Shown here: one piece after another, positions 8,597 through 17,484 of the stretch
How positions within the stretch are numbered: the stretch's first letter is position 1
How the letters are laid out: the number at the start of each line of letters is the position of its first letter
Notes under the pieces: model-generated
The model's input: only the letters and a program-made list of their open reading frames with translations
Told to the model about the DNA's origin: nothing
Database searches by the model: none
Translations under genes and position numbers: made by a program
Source of the DNA: Promethearchaeota archaeon
GTDB taxonomy: Archaea > Asgardarchaeota > Lokiarchaeia > Sigynarchaeales > SOKP01
DNA: 41,905 nt
Assembly (NCBI GenBank): GCA_016839905.1
Contig: JAEOTJ010000080.1
Span: 1 to 41,905 of the forward strand
Direction: 5' to 3'

Positions 8597-9148
8597 ATGT
8601 CAAAAAAAGAATACAATAAGAATATGGAAATTGATACGTGCCCTATATGTGAAGGAAAAATATGGGGAAAAGGTCAGAGAATTATATTAGAAGGTGCTAG
8701 AATTACTGTTTGCCAAAACTGTGGTCAATTGGGGACTAAAATAACAGAAAAACATAAATTTACGGGGATTTCCTCTAAACCCTCATATTCGAGAGGACAT
8801 AGTAAAAACTCAATAACATCTCAAAAAAAACCTGCATTTAAGGCAAATTCTATAGATGATATGGAACTCGTGTCTGATTACGCAAAAAGACTCAGATCTG
8901 TACGAATGGCTAAAAAACTTAATCAAGATCAGTTTGCTCAAAAATTGAATGAAAAACCCTCATTAATTAGGAGAATTGAAGCTGGTAAAGTGAAACCTAC
9001 TATTAAATTAGCAAAAAAAATTGAGAGTGTTTATAATATAAGATTATTACAAAAATCAGACCAGATTGAAGTAAATACTGAAAGATTTATGAAAAAAAGC
9101 ACCGGCTCCTCTCTCGGTGATATTGCTTTTATAAAAAAGAAGAAATAA
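8597..9148 (+). CDS. Multiprotein bridging factor 1 (MBF1) homologue, zinc ribbon plus HTH
   Basis: A 183-aa transcription/translation-associated factor with the archaeal MBF1 layout. An N-terminal zinc ribbon has C15-x2-C18 and C39-x2-C42 (CPICEGKIWGKG ... CQNCG). A basic linker follows, then a cro-type helix-turn-helix at about 94-150 (YAKRLRSVRMAKKLNQDQFA ... SLIRRIEAGKVKPT). Archaeal MBF1 associates with the small ribosomal subunit and can bridge transcription factors. It is divergent from pan, with a 243-bp spacer. It converges on the TFE gene, whose stop codon begins at the next base. Confidence 0.93.
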   Translation: MSKKEYNKNMEIDTCPICEGKIWGKGQRIILEGARITVCQNCGQLGTKITEKHKFTGISSKPSYSRGHSKNSITSQKKPAFKANSIDDMELVSDYAKRLRSVRMAKKLNQDQFAQKLNEKPSLIRRIEAGKVKPTIKLAKKIESVYNIRLLQKSDQIEVNTERFMKKSTGSSLGDIAFIKKKK

Positions 9149-9733
9149 TTAATCTTCTGGATTAATGGTTATTTTTGACTTATCATTGAGAACTATTTTT
9201 TTTTTAAGAAATTGGATAATACTTTGATTATCTTGAGCTTCTAAGGGACCACCACACTCAGGACATTTAAAATTCAAATCAAAAGCCTCATCAAACTTAT
9301 ATTTTATTTTCTTTTGCTTACAATTCTTACACGTGAAAAAATAATTGCTTTCCTCAAATTGTAATCGATCTCTTAATTTTTCTTGAACAAGCTTTTTTTT
9401 TTCAAAGAGAAGATCTTCAAGAAGATCAAATTCATGCCACCAAAAGTATATAAACCATCCAGTAGCTTTATCCCTGATCCGCCTGAACTGAGCGAGCTTT
9501 GCACTATATAATTTATATAAAGTCTTCCTTATAGTATTTAATTTTAAAATTTCCTCATCATTTGGTTCATAATCAATTCCAGTACCTTCAATCCTTTCCT
9601 TTATATTTTCAGTGATCTCCTCGTCAGTAATATCTTGATTCTCAGAATTTAAAAGCTCGATTCCAATTTCAATAGCTACTTCTCCACCAATAAGATATAA
9701 AAACGAACGTAATAAGGGGGTTAAATTTTTAAT
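9149..9733 (-). CDS. tfe: Transcription factor E (TFE/TFIIE-alpha homologue) with non-canonical start
   Basis: TFE stabilises the open promoter complex of archaeal RNA polymerase. The frame encodes an N-terminal winged helix (LTPLLRSFLYLIGGEVAIEI), the motif LAQFRRIRDKATGWFIYFW, a coiled-coil linker and a C-terminal zinc ribbon with C135-x2-C138 and C157-x2-C160 followed by GGPLEAQDN. These are the full family domains, and length (194 aa) is normal. No ATG, GTG or TTG exists in frame near the 5' end, and no ATG in any frame of this strand lies in the upstream spacer. The best start is ATT at 9731-9733: GAGGG lies 9 nt upstream, and the protein would begin (M)KNLTPLLRSF. The frame stays open further upstream, to a stop at about 9764. 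The function is certain; the start is inferred. Confidence 0.88.
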   Translation of the reverse strand: MKNLTPLLRSFLYLIGGEVAIEIGIELLNSENQDITDEEITENIKERIEGTGIDYEPNDEEILKLNTIRKTLYKLYSAKLAQFRRIRDKATGWFIYFWWHEFDLLEDLLFEKKKLVQEKLRDRLQFEESNYFFTCKNCKQKKIKYKFDEAFDLNFKCPECGGPLEAQDNQSIIQFLKKKIVLNDKSKITINPED

Positions 9734-9833
9734 GAAAGTAATCCCTCGTCTAAATTTATCAGTTTATTGTAATTAGAATCTTTTATGAAAATTAAATTTT
9801 TTTAAATTTTATATTTTTACTTTGCTTAAATAA

Positions 9834-10610
9834 TTAGACAATGATATTATATTGCTTTTCAATTAATTCTCCATCAATATCAATTGAACGTATCATTTTT
9901 CCTTTTCTTACTGCCATAATACGTTTTAGTCCCCAGTTACCAATATCTTTGGGTAATACAAGATCATTAATTAAGTAATTATTTTTAATTGTTATATTTT
10001 TCCATTTACTTGGTAGCTCCGCTTTAAAATCTATTATTGCTAAATCTAATATTAATTGAAGATTTTTATTTATATTATTAATTATCCCAGTACAGAATTG
10101 TATTCTTTTACTAAGATCATCTTCCTCTATTTTTTTCTTGGATGGTTGAGGTAATCTTTTTTTAGTAGTAATTTTACATGTTGGACTTAAATTGAAAGAT
10201 AGTAAGTAATAGGAATCTTTTCTAAAAGTTTCAATACTTTCTAAAAGGGTTTTCTTGTCTATCGTGTCAATAATCTCTGCTTTATAGTTTTTTATTTTTC
10301 CAGTTGATTTTTTTAATGTCCAGTTATAACCTAAATCTGTGATTACGTTCTTTATATTACTTCCCGTTATTAAAACTCCTTTTATTTCAATTAATTCTTT
10401 AGATATGGTTCTAGCAACGATTTCTAATATTAAATCCTCATATTCATGGGTACTTTTTAAAGTTATTCTTGCATTTGTTTTTGTGATCTTTAAGGCAGGT
10501 CCAAGAAAATCTCCCCTTGAATACCTATAGAAATGACGATGAATATTTTTATGATTATTAAATGGATCTTTTAATTCTGGTGTTTTGATAACTTCACTTA
10601 AAAAATGCAT
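9834..10610 (-). CDS. Conserved-looking archaeal protein of unknown function, 258 aa
   Basis: A soluble, basic alpha/beta protein. The N-terminal region has HFYRYSRGDFLGPALKI and then TNARITLKSTHEYEDLILEIV, suggesting a small alpha/beta or ferredoxin-like fold. The middle has a basic segment with KKRLPQPSKKKIEEDDL and two cysteines (SPTCK, QFCTG). The C-terminal part ends with GLKRIMAVRKGKMIRSIDIDGE. No membrane segment is present. It lies upstream of tfe on the same strand with a 100-bp gap. A conserved hypothetical gene sits beside tfe in several archaea, and this may be its counterpart, but I cannot confirm the family. A nucleic-acid role is plausible from charge and context only. Confidence 0.6.
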   Translation of the reverse strand: MHFLSEVIKTPELKDPFNNHKNIHRHFYRYSRGDFLGPALKITKTNARITLKSTHEYEDLILEIVARTISKELIEIKGVLITGSNIKNVITDLGYNWTLKKSTGKIKNYKAEIIDTIDKKTLLESIETFRKDSYYLLSFNLSPTCKITTKKRLPQPSKKKIEEDDLSKRIQFCTGIINNINKNLQLILDLAIIDFKAELPSKWKNITIKNNYLINDLVLPKDIGNWGLKRIMAVRKGKMIRSIDIDGELIEKQYNIIV

Positions 10611-10762
10611 TTTGTTTTAAAAGATATTTCTTTATTGATACTTATTGAATATTAATATTAAATTTAAACAATTATTTATATCTTTAAATTTTATCTCCTT
10701 TATAAAGCTAAAAAAATAAAAAATTTAAATCAATAAATTTTCACTAAAATAAAACTATTATA

Positions 10763-11047
10763 ATGTCTTCACCATTACAAAATATTATCAATTTTAAAAG
10801 AACTTGTGTATTATTACAAGAAGATACTCCCCCTCCCCTTGAAGAGGCATTTCAAGGACCTTCTTTAGCGTTATGGGTTTTTGCTTGGATCTTTTTAATA
10901 ATAGGTATCATAATATTATTTATTTTAATAATATATACAAAATATGGAAGAGAAACATCAATTAGATTGTCTGTAATCACAATTTCATTAGTATCATTCT
11001 TTTTAGGTTTTTCTTTTCATTTCTTTTTACTACATTTTGGAATGTGA
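10763..11047 (+). CDS. Small membrane protein, two transmembrane helices
   Basis: A 94-aa protein with a soluble N-terminus containing a proline cluster (TPPPLEE). Two hydrophobic segments lie at about residues 36-58 (LWVFAWIFLIIGIIILFILI) and 69-91 (LSVITISLVSFFLGFSFHFF), with a short basic loop (KYGRETSIR) between. The positive loop suggests both ends face outward. No family is recognised. It precedes another small membrane protein on the same strand (120 bp), so the two may be functionally linked. Confidence 0.6.
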   Translation: MSSPLQNIINFKRTCVLLQEDTPPPLEEAFQGPSLALWVFAWIFLIIGIIILFILIIYTKYGRETSIRLSVITISLVSFFLGFSFHFFLLHFGM

Positions 11048-11167
11048 GAGAATAGAAATAAGAGGTTCTTAGAAATATTTAGAAATTATATAATAATTTT
11101 TTATTTAATATTCAATTTTTTATATATAAAATTTTAATAAAATTTATATCAATTTAAAGGTTTTTTT

Positions 11168-11611
11168 ATGTTATTTCAAGGAGGAGCTGAGTCATCTCTT
11201 ATATTCATTATTGGATTAGTTATCGCAACAATTATTGTAACATTAATAATGTACCTCACAGTAAAAGTTATTATTTCTGATCATAAAGCCTCTGATAAAA
11301 AAGTAATGATTTTAATAGTTGCTTTTCTTGCGGTATTAATTTTACCTATAGTTGCAGGAGCCTTTGGACTAGTATTAGGTGCTATAGGCAACCTCTTAGC
11401 TGAAGCTAGAAACGCCTTAGATGGAGGAGGACAAAACTTCTTAACCCAATTGGTGCCCATTATTTACTTTTTAATGCTATTAGTACTAGTAAAAATGTTA
11501 ATAGATATTGCCTGGGAGCAAGCACTATGGATATCATTATTCACATTATTTATAATGTATATTATTTATTCTTTAATACCTGAATTATATATAGTTATTA
11601 ATTTTGGATAA
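11168..11611 (+). CDS. Small membrane protein, about four transmembrane helices
   Basis: A 147-aa protein rich in Ile, Leu and Val. Hydrophobic segments fall at about residues 10-34, 46-68, 94-110 and 118-145. The loop between helices 1 and 2 (SDHKASDKK) is basic; the loop after helix 2 (LAEARNALDGGGQNF) is polar and Gly-rich. There is no cleavable signal peptide. I do not recognise a family. It is the second of two tandem small membrane-protein genes and converges with the 3' end of rpoB, 34 bp away. Confidence 0.62.
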   Translation: MLFQGGAESSLIFIIGLVIATIIVTLIMYLTVKVIISDHKASDKKVMILIVAFLAVLILPIVAGAFGLVLGAIGNLLAEARNALDGGGQNFLTQLVPIIYFLMLLVLVKMLIDIAWEQALWISLFTLFIMYIIYSLIPELYIVINFG

Positions 11612-11645
11612 AGAATAAAAATAATTTATTTTTTTAGTTAAAAAA

Positions 11646-14600
11646 TTAGACTTTTTCTTTTAATTTTAGCCTTGGGGCCAGTCCTAAGCTCATCATTTCT
11701 TGAAGTAGCAACTTAAATGCATAAGAGCAAACAACCTTGGAAATTACAGTACCATCTCCACAGATTGGGCAAAAACGCTTATCTCGATTTCGATCATAAA
11801 CCGCTAATAGACCACATTTTTCACATATTAAAATAACCGTTCTATCAGATTCATCTAATAATCTTTCTTTTAATAATAATGCAGAACCATGTCCAACTAA
11901 GCAATCACGTTCCATTTCTCCAAATCTTAGACCTCCTTCACGAGCACGTCCTTCAGTCGGCTGTCTCGTTAATATTTGGACGGGGCCCCTCGCTCTAGCA
12001 TGAAGTTTATCCGCAACTAGGTGATATAATTTTTGATAATAAATAGGAGCACAATAAATACCAGCTTCATATTTCTCTCCAGTTATTCCGTTATACATTA
12101 TTTCTCTTCCATTAAATTCAAATCCTGCTTCCACCAACTTCTCTTGGAGCTTAGTTATATCTTTCCATTCAAAAGCAGTAGCATCTCCAAGTTTTCCTGT
12201 ATTACACGCAATTTTTCCGCTTATACCTTCAAATAATTGTCCTAAAGTCATTCTTGAAGGCATCGCATGTGGATTAACGATAATATCGGGTATCACGCCA
12301 GATGATGTAAAAGGCATATTTTCTTGAGGTTGAATGAGTCCAAGGACTCCCTTCTGCCCGTGTCGTGAAGAAAATTTATCTCCTAATTCTGGAATTCTTA
12401 GATCCCTTACTTTAATTTTTACTAGTTTATTTCCATCAACTGTTTCAGAAATAATTACTGTATCAACAATTCCTTTTTCATTATGTCTCATGTTCTTTGA
12501 TGTTTCCCGTCTATTTGGTTGTGTTAATTCAAATTCCTCGTAGGATTTAATAAATCGTGGAGGAGATGTACGACCGATTAACACATCACCCCCAAAAACT
12601 TCGGTTTCGGGCTCAATTATCCCATCCTCTTCGGAAAGTAATCGATAAGATTCCGCAGATTTGAATCCTCTTACTCCCCTCTCCGGGATTTCAAACTTAT
12701 CAATTTCTCCACCGGGATATTTACGTTCTTCAGCATCATATGTTCTAAAAAAATGACTTCGAGCAAGACCACGCTCAATTGAAGCCTTATTTATAATAAT
12801 TGCATCTTCAATATTAAATCCTTCAAAACTCATCATTCCTATGATAAAATTTTGACCAGCAGGACGTTTATTAAATCCAACAATTTCCATAGGGCTTGTT
12901 TTAACTAAAGGTTGTTGAGGATAGTGTAATGTATGTCCTCTGGTATCAAGTCTTAAATGCATGTTTGCTGAAAATAATCCTAATGCTTGTTTAACCATTC
13001 CCGCTTCATAAGTATTTCTTGGTGATTGATTATGCTCTGGAAATGGAATTATTGAAGCACAAATTCCTAAAATAGCCGCAGGAGATATTTCTAAGTGTGT
13101 ATGCTCGGATGTAATATCTTCTTCAAACATGGCTATATATGCATTCTCTTCTTCTTCAGCATCTAAATATTCAATTACTCCTTTTTCTATTAAATTAGAC
13201 CAAACATACTTTTTTTGTATTAATTTTTCAATATCTTCTTTACTAACTAATAATTTCTTGTTTTTTAATACAAATAAAGGTCTTGTAGCTCTTCCCGCAT
13301 CACAATTTATTTGCACTTCTTTAGAGTCGTGATAATAACCTATATTTATATGTTGCCCAATCTCTCCTTTTCTTCTCTTTTCTCTTAGTTGGCGAATAAA
13401 GGGATTATGTTTTTGATGAATTCCTATTAATTTACCATTTAAAAAGATTTTTACTTTATCTCCTTTAATATACTTTACTTCATTAATAGAAATTACTCCT
13501 AAATCTACTAAAATATTTTCAAGAATCCTTTCATCTGTACCAACAGAAATAATCGAAGCAAGGCCAAGGTTTTTAACTAATCCACAATTTGGCCCCTCAG
13601 GAGTTTCTGCGGGGCAAATCTTTCCCCATTGAGTGGGATGTAAATCTCTTGCTTCAAAATGTGGTTGACTTCTACTGAGTGGTGATATAACTCTTCTTAA
13701 ATGACTTAATGTTCCAACATGATTTGTTCTATTTAATAATTGACTTACACCTGCTTTTCCACCAACCCAATTTCCTGTTGCTAAAGCATGGCGAATCCTT
13801 TCTGTAATAACATCTGCTCTTACTGCAGTTTTTATATTTGGAGCTCGTCCTCGAACAGCCGTCCTTTCTAATTGATACTTTATATCTTTTACGAGATTTA
13901 AAAAGGCAACTCTAAATAATGATGTAAATAATTCTCCTGCTAGTTTTAATCGCTTATTAGCATAATGATCTTTATCATCAGGCTCTCTAAATCCTAATGC
14001 TAATTCCATAACTTTTTGAGCCATTTGGCCTAAATAATATGCTTTTTTAATTCGATCTTCCTCGTTATTTCCTATGTGTGGTAAAAGATATCTATCTAAA
14101 ACTTGAAGAGCTCTCCTAATACGATAATCTTTAGTTTGTCCAATTGCCACTCTTTTTCCTATATAATCAAGAGCATTATGTTGAGATTTCTCAGGATCTT
14201 TTAACACTTGAATTTCAGATGCAACATCTATTACAGGAATTAATTCCTTTTGGATTTCTGGGTTTTCTGAGATTGCTTCAAAGATTTCTTTATCAGAATG
14301 TAAACCTAAAGCTCGCATAAGAATTGCTAACGGAACTTTACCAGGAACTGAAGGAAATGAAACTCTCAAATTCCCATCCTTTTTTCGTTCAATGGTAACT
14401 GGTGCACGAAATCCACTTCTAGTTGAAAAAACCTTCGCTTGATGCGTGGCACTTGAACTTCTACTCGCTTCCTCCGCTAATATCCTATTTGGGGCTAAAT
14501 CTTCTTGAGTTACTAAGACCCTCTCAGTACCATTTATTATGAAATATCCTTCCCGCTTAACGAAAAAATCTCATTAAGTTCCGGGGTCAAGAGGGTCTTC

Positions 14601-15047
14601 TCCCCGATTAATCAATTCTTGTTCTGTTAAACTTTCCAATGGACACCTGCAACTCTTAAGCATTATCGGGATTTTCCCAATATAAATGTCAAGAGTTTCC
14701 TCAAATTCTTCTCTCTGAGTTCTCTCATCAATAGTAATAGGAGTCATCTCTAAAGTTATATCTGCTGCATAACTTAATTCCCTAATTCTTGCTTCAATCG
14801 GAGTAATCTCCATTGTAGCTCCATCTGCTTCCCTTACTTTTGGTGTCCCTACTTTGATTTTACTGAATTTAATTTTAAAACCAGGAATATCAGGTATTAC
14901 TTCCCCTGACTCGTTGACGATATCCTGCATTTCATGCTCAATAAAACTATTGTAAGAATCAAGATGTTGACGGACTAAACCCTTCTCATCAAAAAGACTC
15001 TTTAAAATTAACCATTTATCCTCATTTGATAAATATTCAGAACTCAA
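11646..15047 (-). CDS. rpoB: RNA polymerase subunit B (RpoB), unsplit, with a 30-nt intron
   Basis: Second-largest catalytic subunit of archaeal RNA polymerase. Exon 1 is 15047-14580 (TTG start, 156 codons, ending DPLDPG). Exon 2 is 14549-11646 (967 codons, beginning GYFIINGTERVLVTQEDLAPN). The product is 1123 aa, the usual length for unsplit archaeal B. The genomic frame has TAA and TGA stops in the 30 nt between exons; removing them restores the conserved DPGGYFIING. No ATG, GTG or TTG lies in frame between those stops and a TTG 68 codons further on, so exon 2 cannot be a separate full-length gene. Conserved blocks seen include AETPEGPNCGLVKNL, GDKFSSRHGQKG and the C-terminal zinc site (CEKCG, CPICG). 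It follows rpoH; the usual downstream rpoA genes are absent. Confidence 0.95.
14550..14579 (-). other. 30-nt bulge-helix-bulge intron in rpoB
   Basis: Read on the minus strand, exon 1 ends GACCCCGGA. The intron runs ACTTAATG, loop AGATTTTTT, CGTTAAG, CGGGAA. Exon 2 starts GGATATTTC. The fold has an inner helix CUUAAUG/CGUUAAG (7 bp, one G-U), then a 4-bp central helix CCCG/CGGG flanked by 3-nt bulges GAA (5' side) and AAG (3' side). The outer helix is weak (one C-G pair next to the bulge). Cutting after the second base of each bulge, the standard archaeal tRNA endonuclease rule, removes exactly 30 nt and joins GGA to GGA, giving DPG-GYF. Splicing itself is inferred; the fold and the restored protein are seen. 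Confidence 0.9.
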
Positions 15048-15089
15048 TATTCTTTAACCCTATTATTTTAATTTTAAATAACATAAAAG

Positions 15090-15347
15090 TTAGACCTTTT
15101 CCTTTTTAACATATCTATAATAATTTATCGAAGTTATAGTTGTCTTCGAATCACGTATAATCTTAATTACATCTCCTTCTTTTGCCCCTATTGCTATTGC
15201 AACGGGATCCTTTTCAAATATTTGAGGTAAATCAATTACATCAATTTGATATTTCTTTAAAAGCTCTTGTGTTTCTTCTTTAGTTAAAAGAGTATGTTTC
15301 GGGACTAATTTATGAAGGAGTACATCAATTTTTCGTTTCTTTGTCAA
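15090..15347 (-). CDS. rpoH: RNA polymerase subunit H (RpoH/Rpb5 C-terminal domain)
   Basis: Small assembly-domain subunit of archaeal RNA polymerase. The protein carries the family signature LVPKHTLLTKEETQELLKKY, then DLPQIFEKDPVAIAIGAKEGDVIKIIRDS and the terminal NYYRYVKK. I start it at a TTG (15345-15347), giving about 85 aa, the usual size, with AGG about 9 nt upstream. An upstream in-frame TTG at 15378-15380 would add 11 residues that do not resemble the family. The gene lies 42 bp upstream of rpoB on the same strand, the classic archaeal rpoH-rpoB order. Confidence 0.93.
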   Translation of the reverse strand: MTKKRKIDVLLHKLVPKHTLLTKEETQELLKKYQIDVIDLPQIFEKDPVAIAIGAKEGDVIKIIRDSKTTITSINYYRYVKKEKV

Positions 15348-15432
15348 AAAAAGTTGCCTCGTATGACGTGCAAATAACAAGTTATATAAGAATAAGTAAA
15401 GACTTGTAAAAAAATTTTACGAAATTAAATTT

Positions 15433-16080
15433 TTAAAAATTCAAGTTAAAAATCCAATAACCACTCCGTTTATAAAGAATTTCAATTTGGTTTTTTGGGA
15501 AAAGATCTTTTATACTTTTAAAAATAGAATCTGCACCCATCTTTTTCTTTATTACAAATTGAAAAAAACCATTCATAGTTAAATGATTTGGTATTTTTTC
15601 AATTAGATTAAGAAACTGCTTCTTACCTTGTCTTAAGGGCGGATTCATAAAAATCCCATCAAATTTTAATTTTTTTTTAATAATCGGTTCAAAATAATCA
15701 CCTGATAAAGCAAAAATTCGCTTTTTATAATTAGTTATATTGATTTTAATATTTTCTTTAGTACACCAAATGGCTCTTTTATTAATATCAATTAGAAATA
15801 CTTTACTTGCAGGTAATATATATCCTAAGACTATTCCTATAGGTCCATAACCACATCCTAAATCAAGGAAAATGCCTGGTTCTTGAGGGATTGTCATGTG
15901 CTCAATAAAAACTTTAGTTCCTAAATCAATTTTCTTAAAAGAAAAAACACCAGAAATAGTTTTAAAAACATAAAGATGTCTGCGTAAACTTTCCGAAACT
16001 GTATGAATCTTTAACTTAACATCGGGGAATTCTGAAAAATAATGGTTATTTTTTACCATCGTATTTAAAAATTTTTTCAT
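15433..16080 (-). CDS. RsmC-like SAM-dependent methyltransferase
   Basis: A class I methyltransferase of the small archaeal RsmC-like group, which probably modifies the exocyclic amine of a base in rRNA or tRNA. SAM motif I is LDLGCGYGPIG (residues 72-82), the acidic loop is LIDINKRA, and the catalytic motif NPPLRQGK is at 146-153. NPP(L/F/Y) motifs mark N-methylation of planar amines. I start at ATG 16080, which overlaps the TGA of cbf5 as ATGA; an upstream start at 16101 would add seven residues lying inside cbf5. Translational coupling with cbf5 supports a shared role in RNA modification and ribosome production. The exact substrate is not known. Confidence 0.86.
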   Translation of the reverse strand: MKKFLNTMVKNNHYFSEFPDVKLKIHTVSESLRRHLYVFKTISGVFSFKKIDLGTKVFIEHMTIPQEPGIFLDLGCGYGPIGIVLGYILPASKVFLIDINKRAIWCTKENIKINITNYKKRIFALSGDYFEPIIKKKLKFDGIFMNPPLRQGKKQFLNLIEKIPNHLTMNGFFQFVIKKKMGADSIFKSIKDLFPKNQIEILYKRSGYWIFNLNF

Positions 16081-17087
16081 TCCAATTTTTTTTCTTTCCA
16101 AGGGGGATATATACCTCGTTCCATAAAAATCTTGCTCGTTTTTACCATTATTCCTGATTTGGCTTTATATATCTGCATTGCATCCTTGTTAGCTATTCCA
16201 AATCCAATTAGTTCTTTTTTTAGCGTCATTAATGAAACTAACTTTCCAGTTTTTATCCTAGCATCTATGAACATTATACCAGCAGCAGCTAAAGCAGCTC
16301 CATGACAAATAGCATCAACAGCAGTGTCTCTGATGAAAATCTTTGGTAAATGCTCAACCATTTTTTCCATTGGGAATATCATTTTCCTTAAATACTTTTC
16401 TTCTCCTTCCTCTTGATAAATTATATAAGCATCTTTTAAATCTTGAAGAGTAGTTAAATTATCAACTTCTTTAAAATTTCCTACTCGAGTTCTCCGTAAT
16501 TCAAGCATATGAGCACCAGAACAAAGAGCTTCTCCAATATCATAACATAATTTTCTTATATAAGTTCCAGCTTCACATCCTACTCTGAATAATATATGAT
16601 GATTATTTATTTCGAGCAACCTAATGTAGTATACTTCTCTTACTCTTAATCTCCTAGAAACTGATGATTTTATTGGGGGTCTTTGGTTTAGCTTTCCGGT
16701 AAATATTCTAAAAACGCTCTCTATTTTCTTCCGTGATTCTGGAGAATGTAAATACATTACACAAATATACTCTTTTCCTGCATTTAAAAGTGCAGATAAA
16801 ACTTTCGTTGCTTTTCCTAACGCACATGGTAAAACACCCGTAACTTTTGGGTCTAATGTACCTCCATGGCCAACATTTTGTATTCCTAAAATTTTTCTTA
16901 CCCAAGATGCTACTTCATGACTTGTCGGACCTCTAACTTTATCTAAATTTATCACGCCATATTGAAGTAATGTTTCTATATTCCTTTTACTTGGTTCACA
17001 TCCATAAGCAGGATTTGGAATTTCCTGGGATTTTACTAATAATTGCTCTGGTTCATCAGAAGGAAGCTTTAATTCTGTATTTTCCAT
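16077..17087 (-). CDS. cbf5: tRNA/rRNA pseudouridine synthase Cbf5 (H/ACA RNP catalytic subunit)
   Basis: Cbf5 (dyskerin homologue) makes pseudouridine in rRNA with guide RNAs and partners Nop10, Gar1 and L7Ae. The 336-aa product has the TruB-type catalytic domain with GGTLDPKVTGVLP, where D79 is the nucleophile. Other family blocks are KVRGPTSHEVASWVRKI, AGTYIRKLCYDIG and LELRRTRVG. The PUA domain spans about 255-330 (DTAVDAICHGAALAAAGI ... IGFGIANKD). In Crenarchaeota this gene is the classic host of a BHB mRNA intron; here it reads through uninterrupted. It overlaps the downstream RsmC-like gene. Confidence 0.95.
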   Translation of the reverse strand: MENTELKLPSDEPEQLLVKSQEIPNPAYGCEPSKRNIETLLQYGVINLDKVRGPTSHEVASWVRKILGIQNVGHGGTLDPKVTGVLPCALGKATKVLSALLNAGKEYICVMYLHSPESRKKIESVFRIFTGKLNQRPPIKSSVSRRLRVREVYYIRLLEINNHHILFRVGCEAGTYIRKLCYDIGEALCSGAHMLELRRTRVGNFKEVDNLTTLQDLKDAYIIYQEEGEEKYLRKMIFPMEKMVEHLPKIFIRDTAVDAICHGAALAAAGIMFIDARIKTGKLVSLMTLKKELIGFGIANKDAMQIYKAKSGIMVKTSKIFMERGIYPPWKEKKLE

Positions 17088-17205
17088 ATTAAAAAATTAA
17101 GATAGAATTTTTCTATAAATAAATTATTGCTAGGTTAAATTTGATTTTTATTAATTTTTAAAACTAAAAAAGAATAATTCATAATGGAAAGCGGGCCATG
17201 TGGGA

Positions 17206-17236
17206 TTTTCTTTGCCATTCGAGTCGAATAGGCAAA
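17206..17236 (-). other. 31-nt intron in the T-loop of tRNA-Lys
   Basis: On the minus strand, inner helix TTGCC/GGCAA encloses a further ATTCGA/TCGAAT hairpin. The candidate central helix is TTCG/AGAA (three of four pairs), with bulges ATT and AAT. Cuts after the second bulge base rebuild the loop TTCGATT, position 59/60 in tRNA numbering. Confidence 0.75.
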
Positions 17237-17281
17237 ATCGAACCCACGACCTTCAGGTTAAAAGCCTGCTGCGCTACCTGC

Positions 17282-17311
17282 TTACGCCGAAAGCGCGAAA
17301 TGCGCCTAAAA
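17282..17311 (-). other. 30-nt intron in the D-loop of tRNA-Lys
   Basis: The insertion lies after the D-loop AG. A possible central helix pairs the D-stem GCGC with GCGT near the intron's 3' end, with bulges AGT and AAG. An internal hairpin AGGCGC/GCGCTT is clear, but pairing next to the bulges is poor. The cuts shown give the D-loop AGGCAGGTA. Confidence 0.6.
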
Positions 17312-17484
17312 CTGCGCTAATGGCCCTATACTTACCTAATAACTAATTTTTAAAAATAATCATTTTATTATAGTATAAAAATTGATTAATAGTAAAAATG
17401 TAATATATCAAATCTATAATAATTTAAAACTTTTTCTGTGAAGTCTAAATTTGGTTAAGTAATTGGCTCTTCTAAAAATTAACT

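Larger units (their letters stand above)
17192..17326 (-). tRNA. tRNA-Lys(UUU) with two introns (D-loop and T-loop)
   Basis: Acceptor stem GGGCCAT/ATGGCCC with discriminator G; D-stem GCGC/GCGC; anticodon stem-loop CAGG-CTTTTAA-CCTG, giving anticodon UUU. The T-stem is GTGGG/CCCAC. No CCA is encoded. The gene is 135 nt, about 61 nt too long. One insert sits in the D-loop: 17282-17311, 30 nt, between AG and GCAGGTA, with a hairpin AGGCGC/GCGCTT. The other sits in the T-loop: 17206-17236, 31 nt, between TTCGAT and T, with an inner helix TTGCC/GGCAA. Removing both gives a normal 74-nt tRNA with a 9-nt D-loop and a 7-nt T-loop TTCGATT. Boundaries of the T-loop intron fit BHB cut rules well; the D-loop ones are less certain. 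Confidence 0.9.

Noticed and set aside
14550..14579. Ribosomal bypassing (hop) instead of an intron
   Set aside because: A GGA-to-GGA hop is conceivable in rpoB but would delete one of the two conserved glycines. It fails for the longin gene, where take-off and landing codons do not match, while the BHB model fits both.
11646..15047. Two separate rpoB genes (split subunit B)
   Set aside because: Known euryarchaeal splits fall near the middle of B, not at residue 156. Exon 2 has no ATG, GTG or TTG for 68 codons, and both pieces are in the same frame separated by a foldable 30-nt insert.
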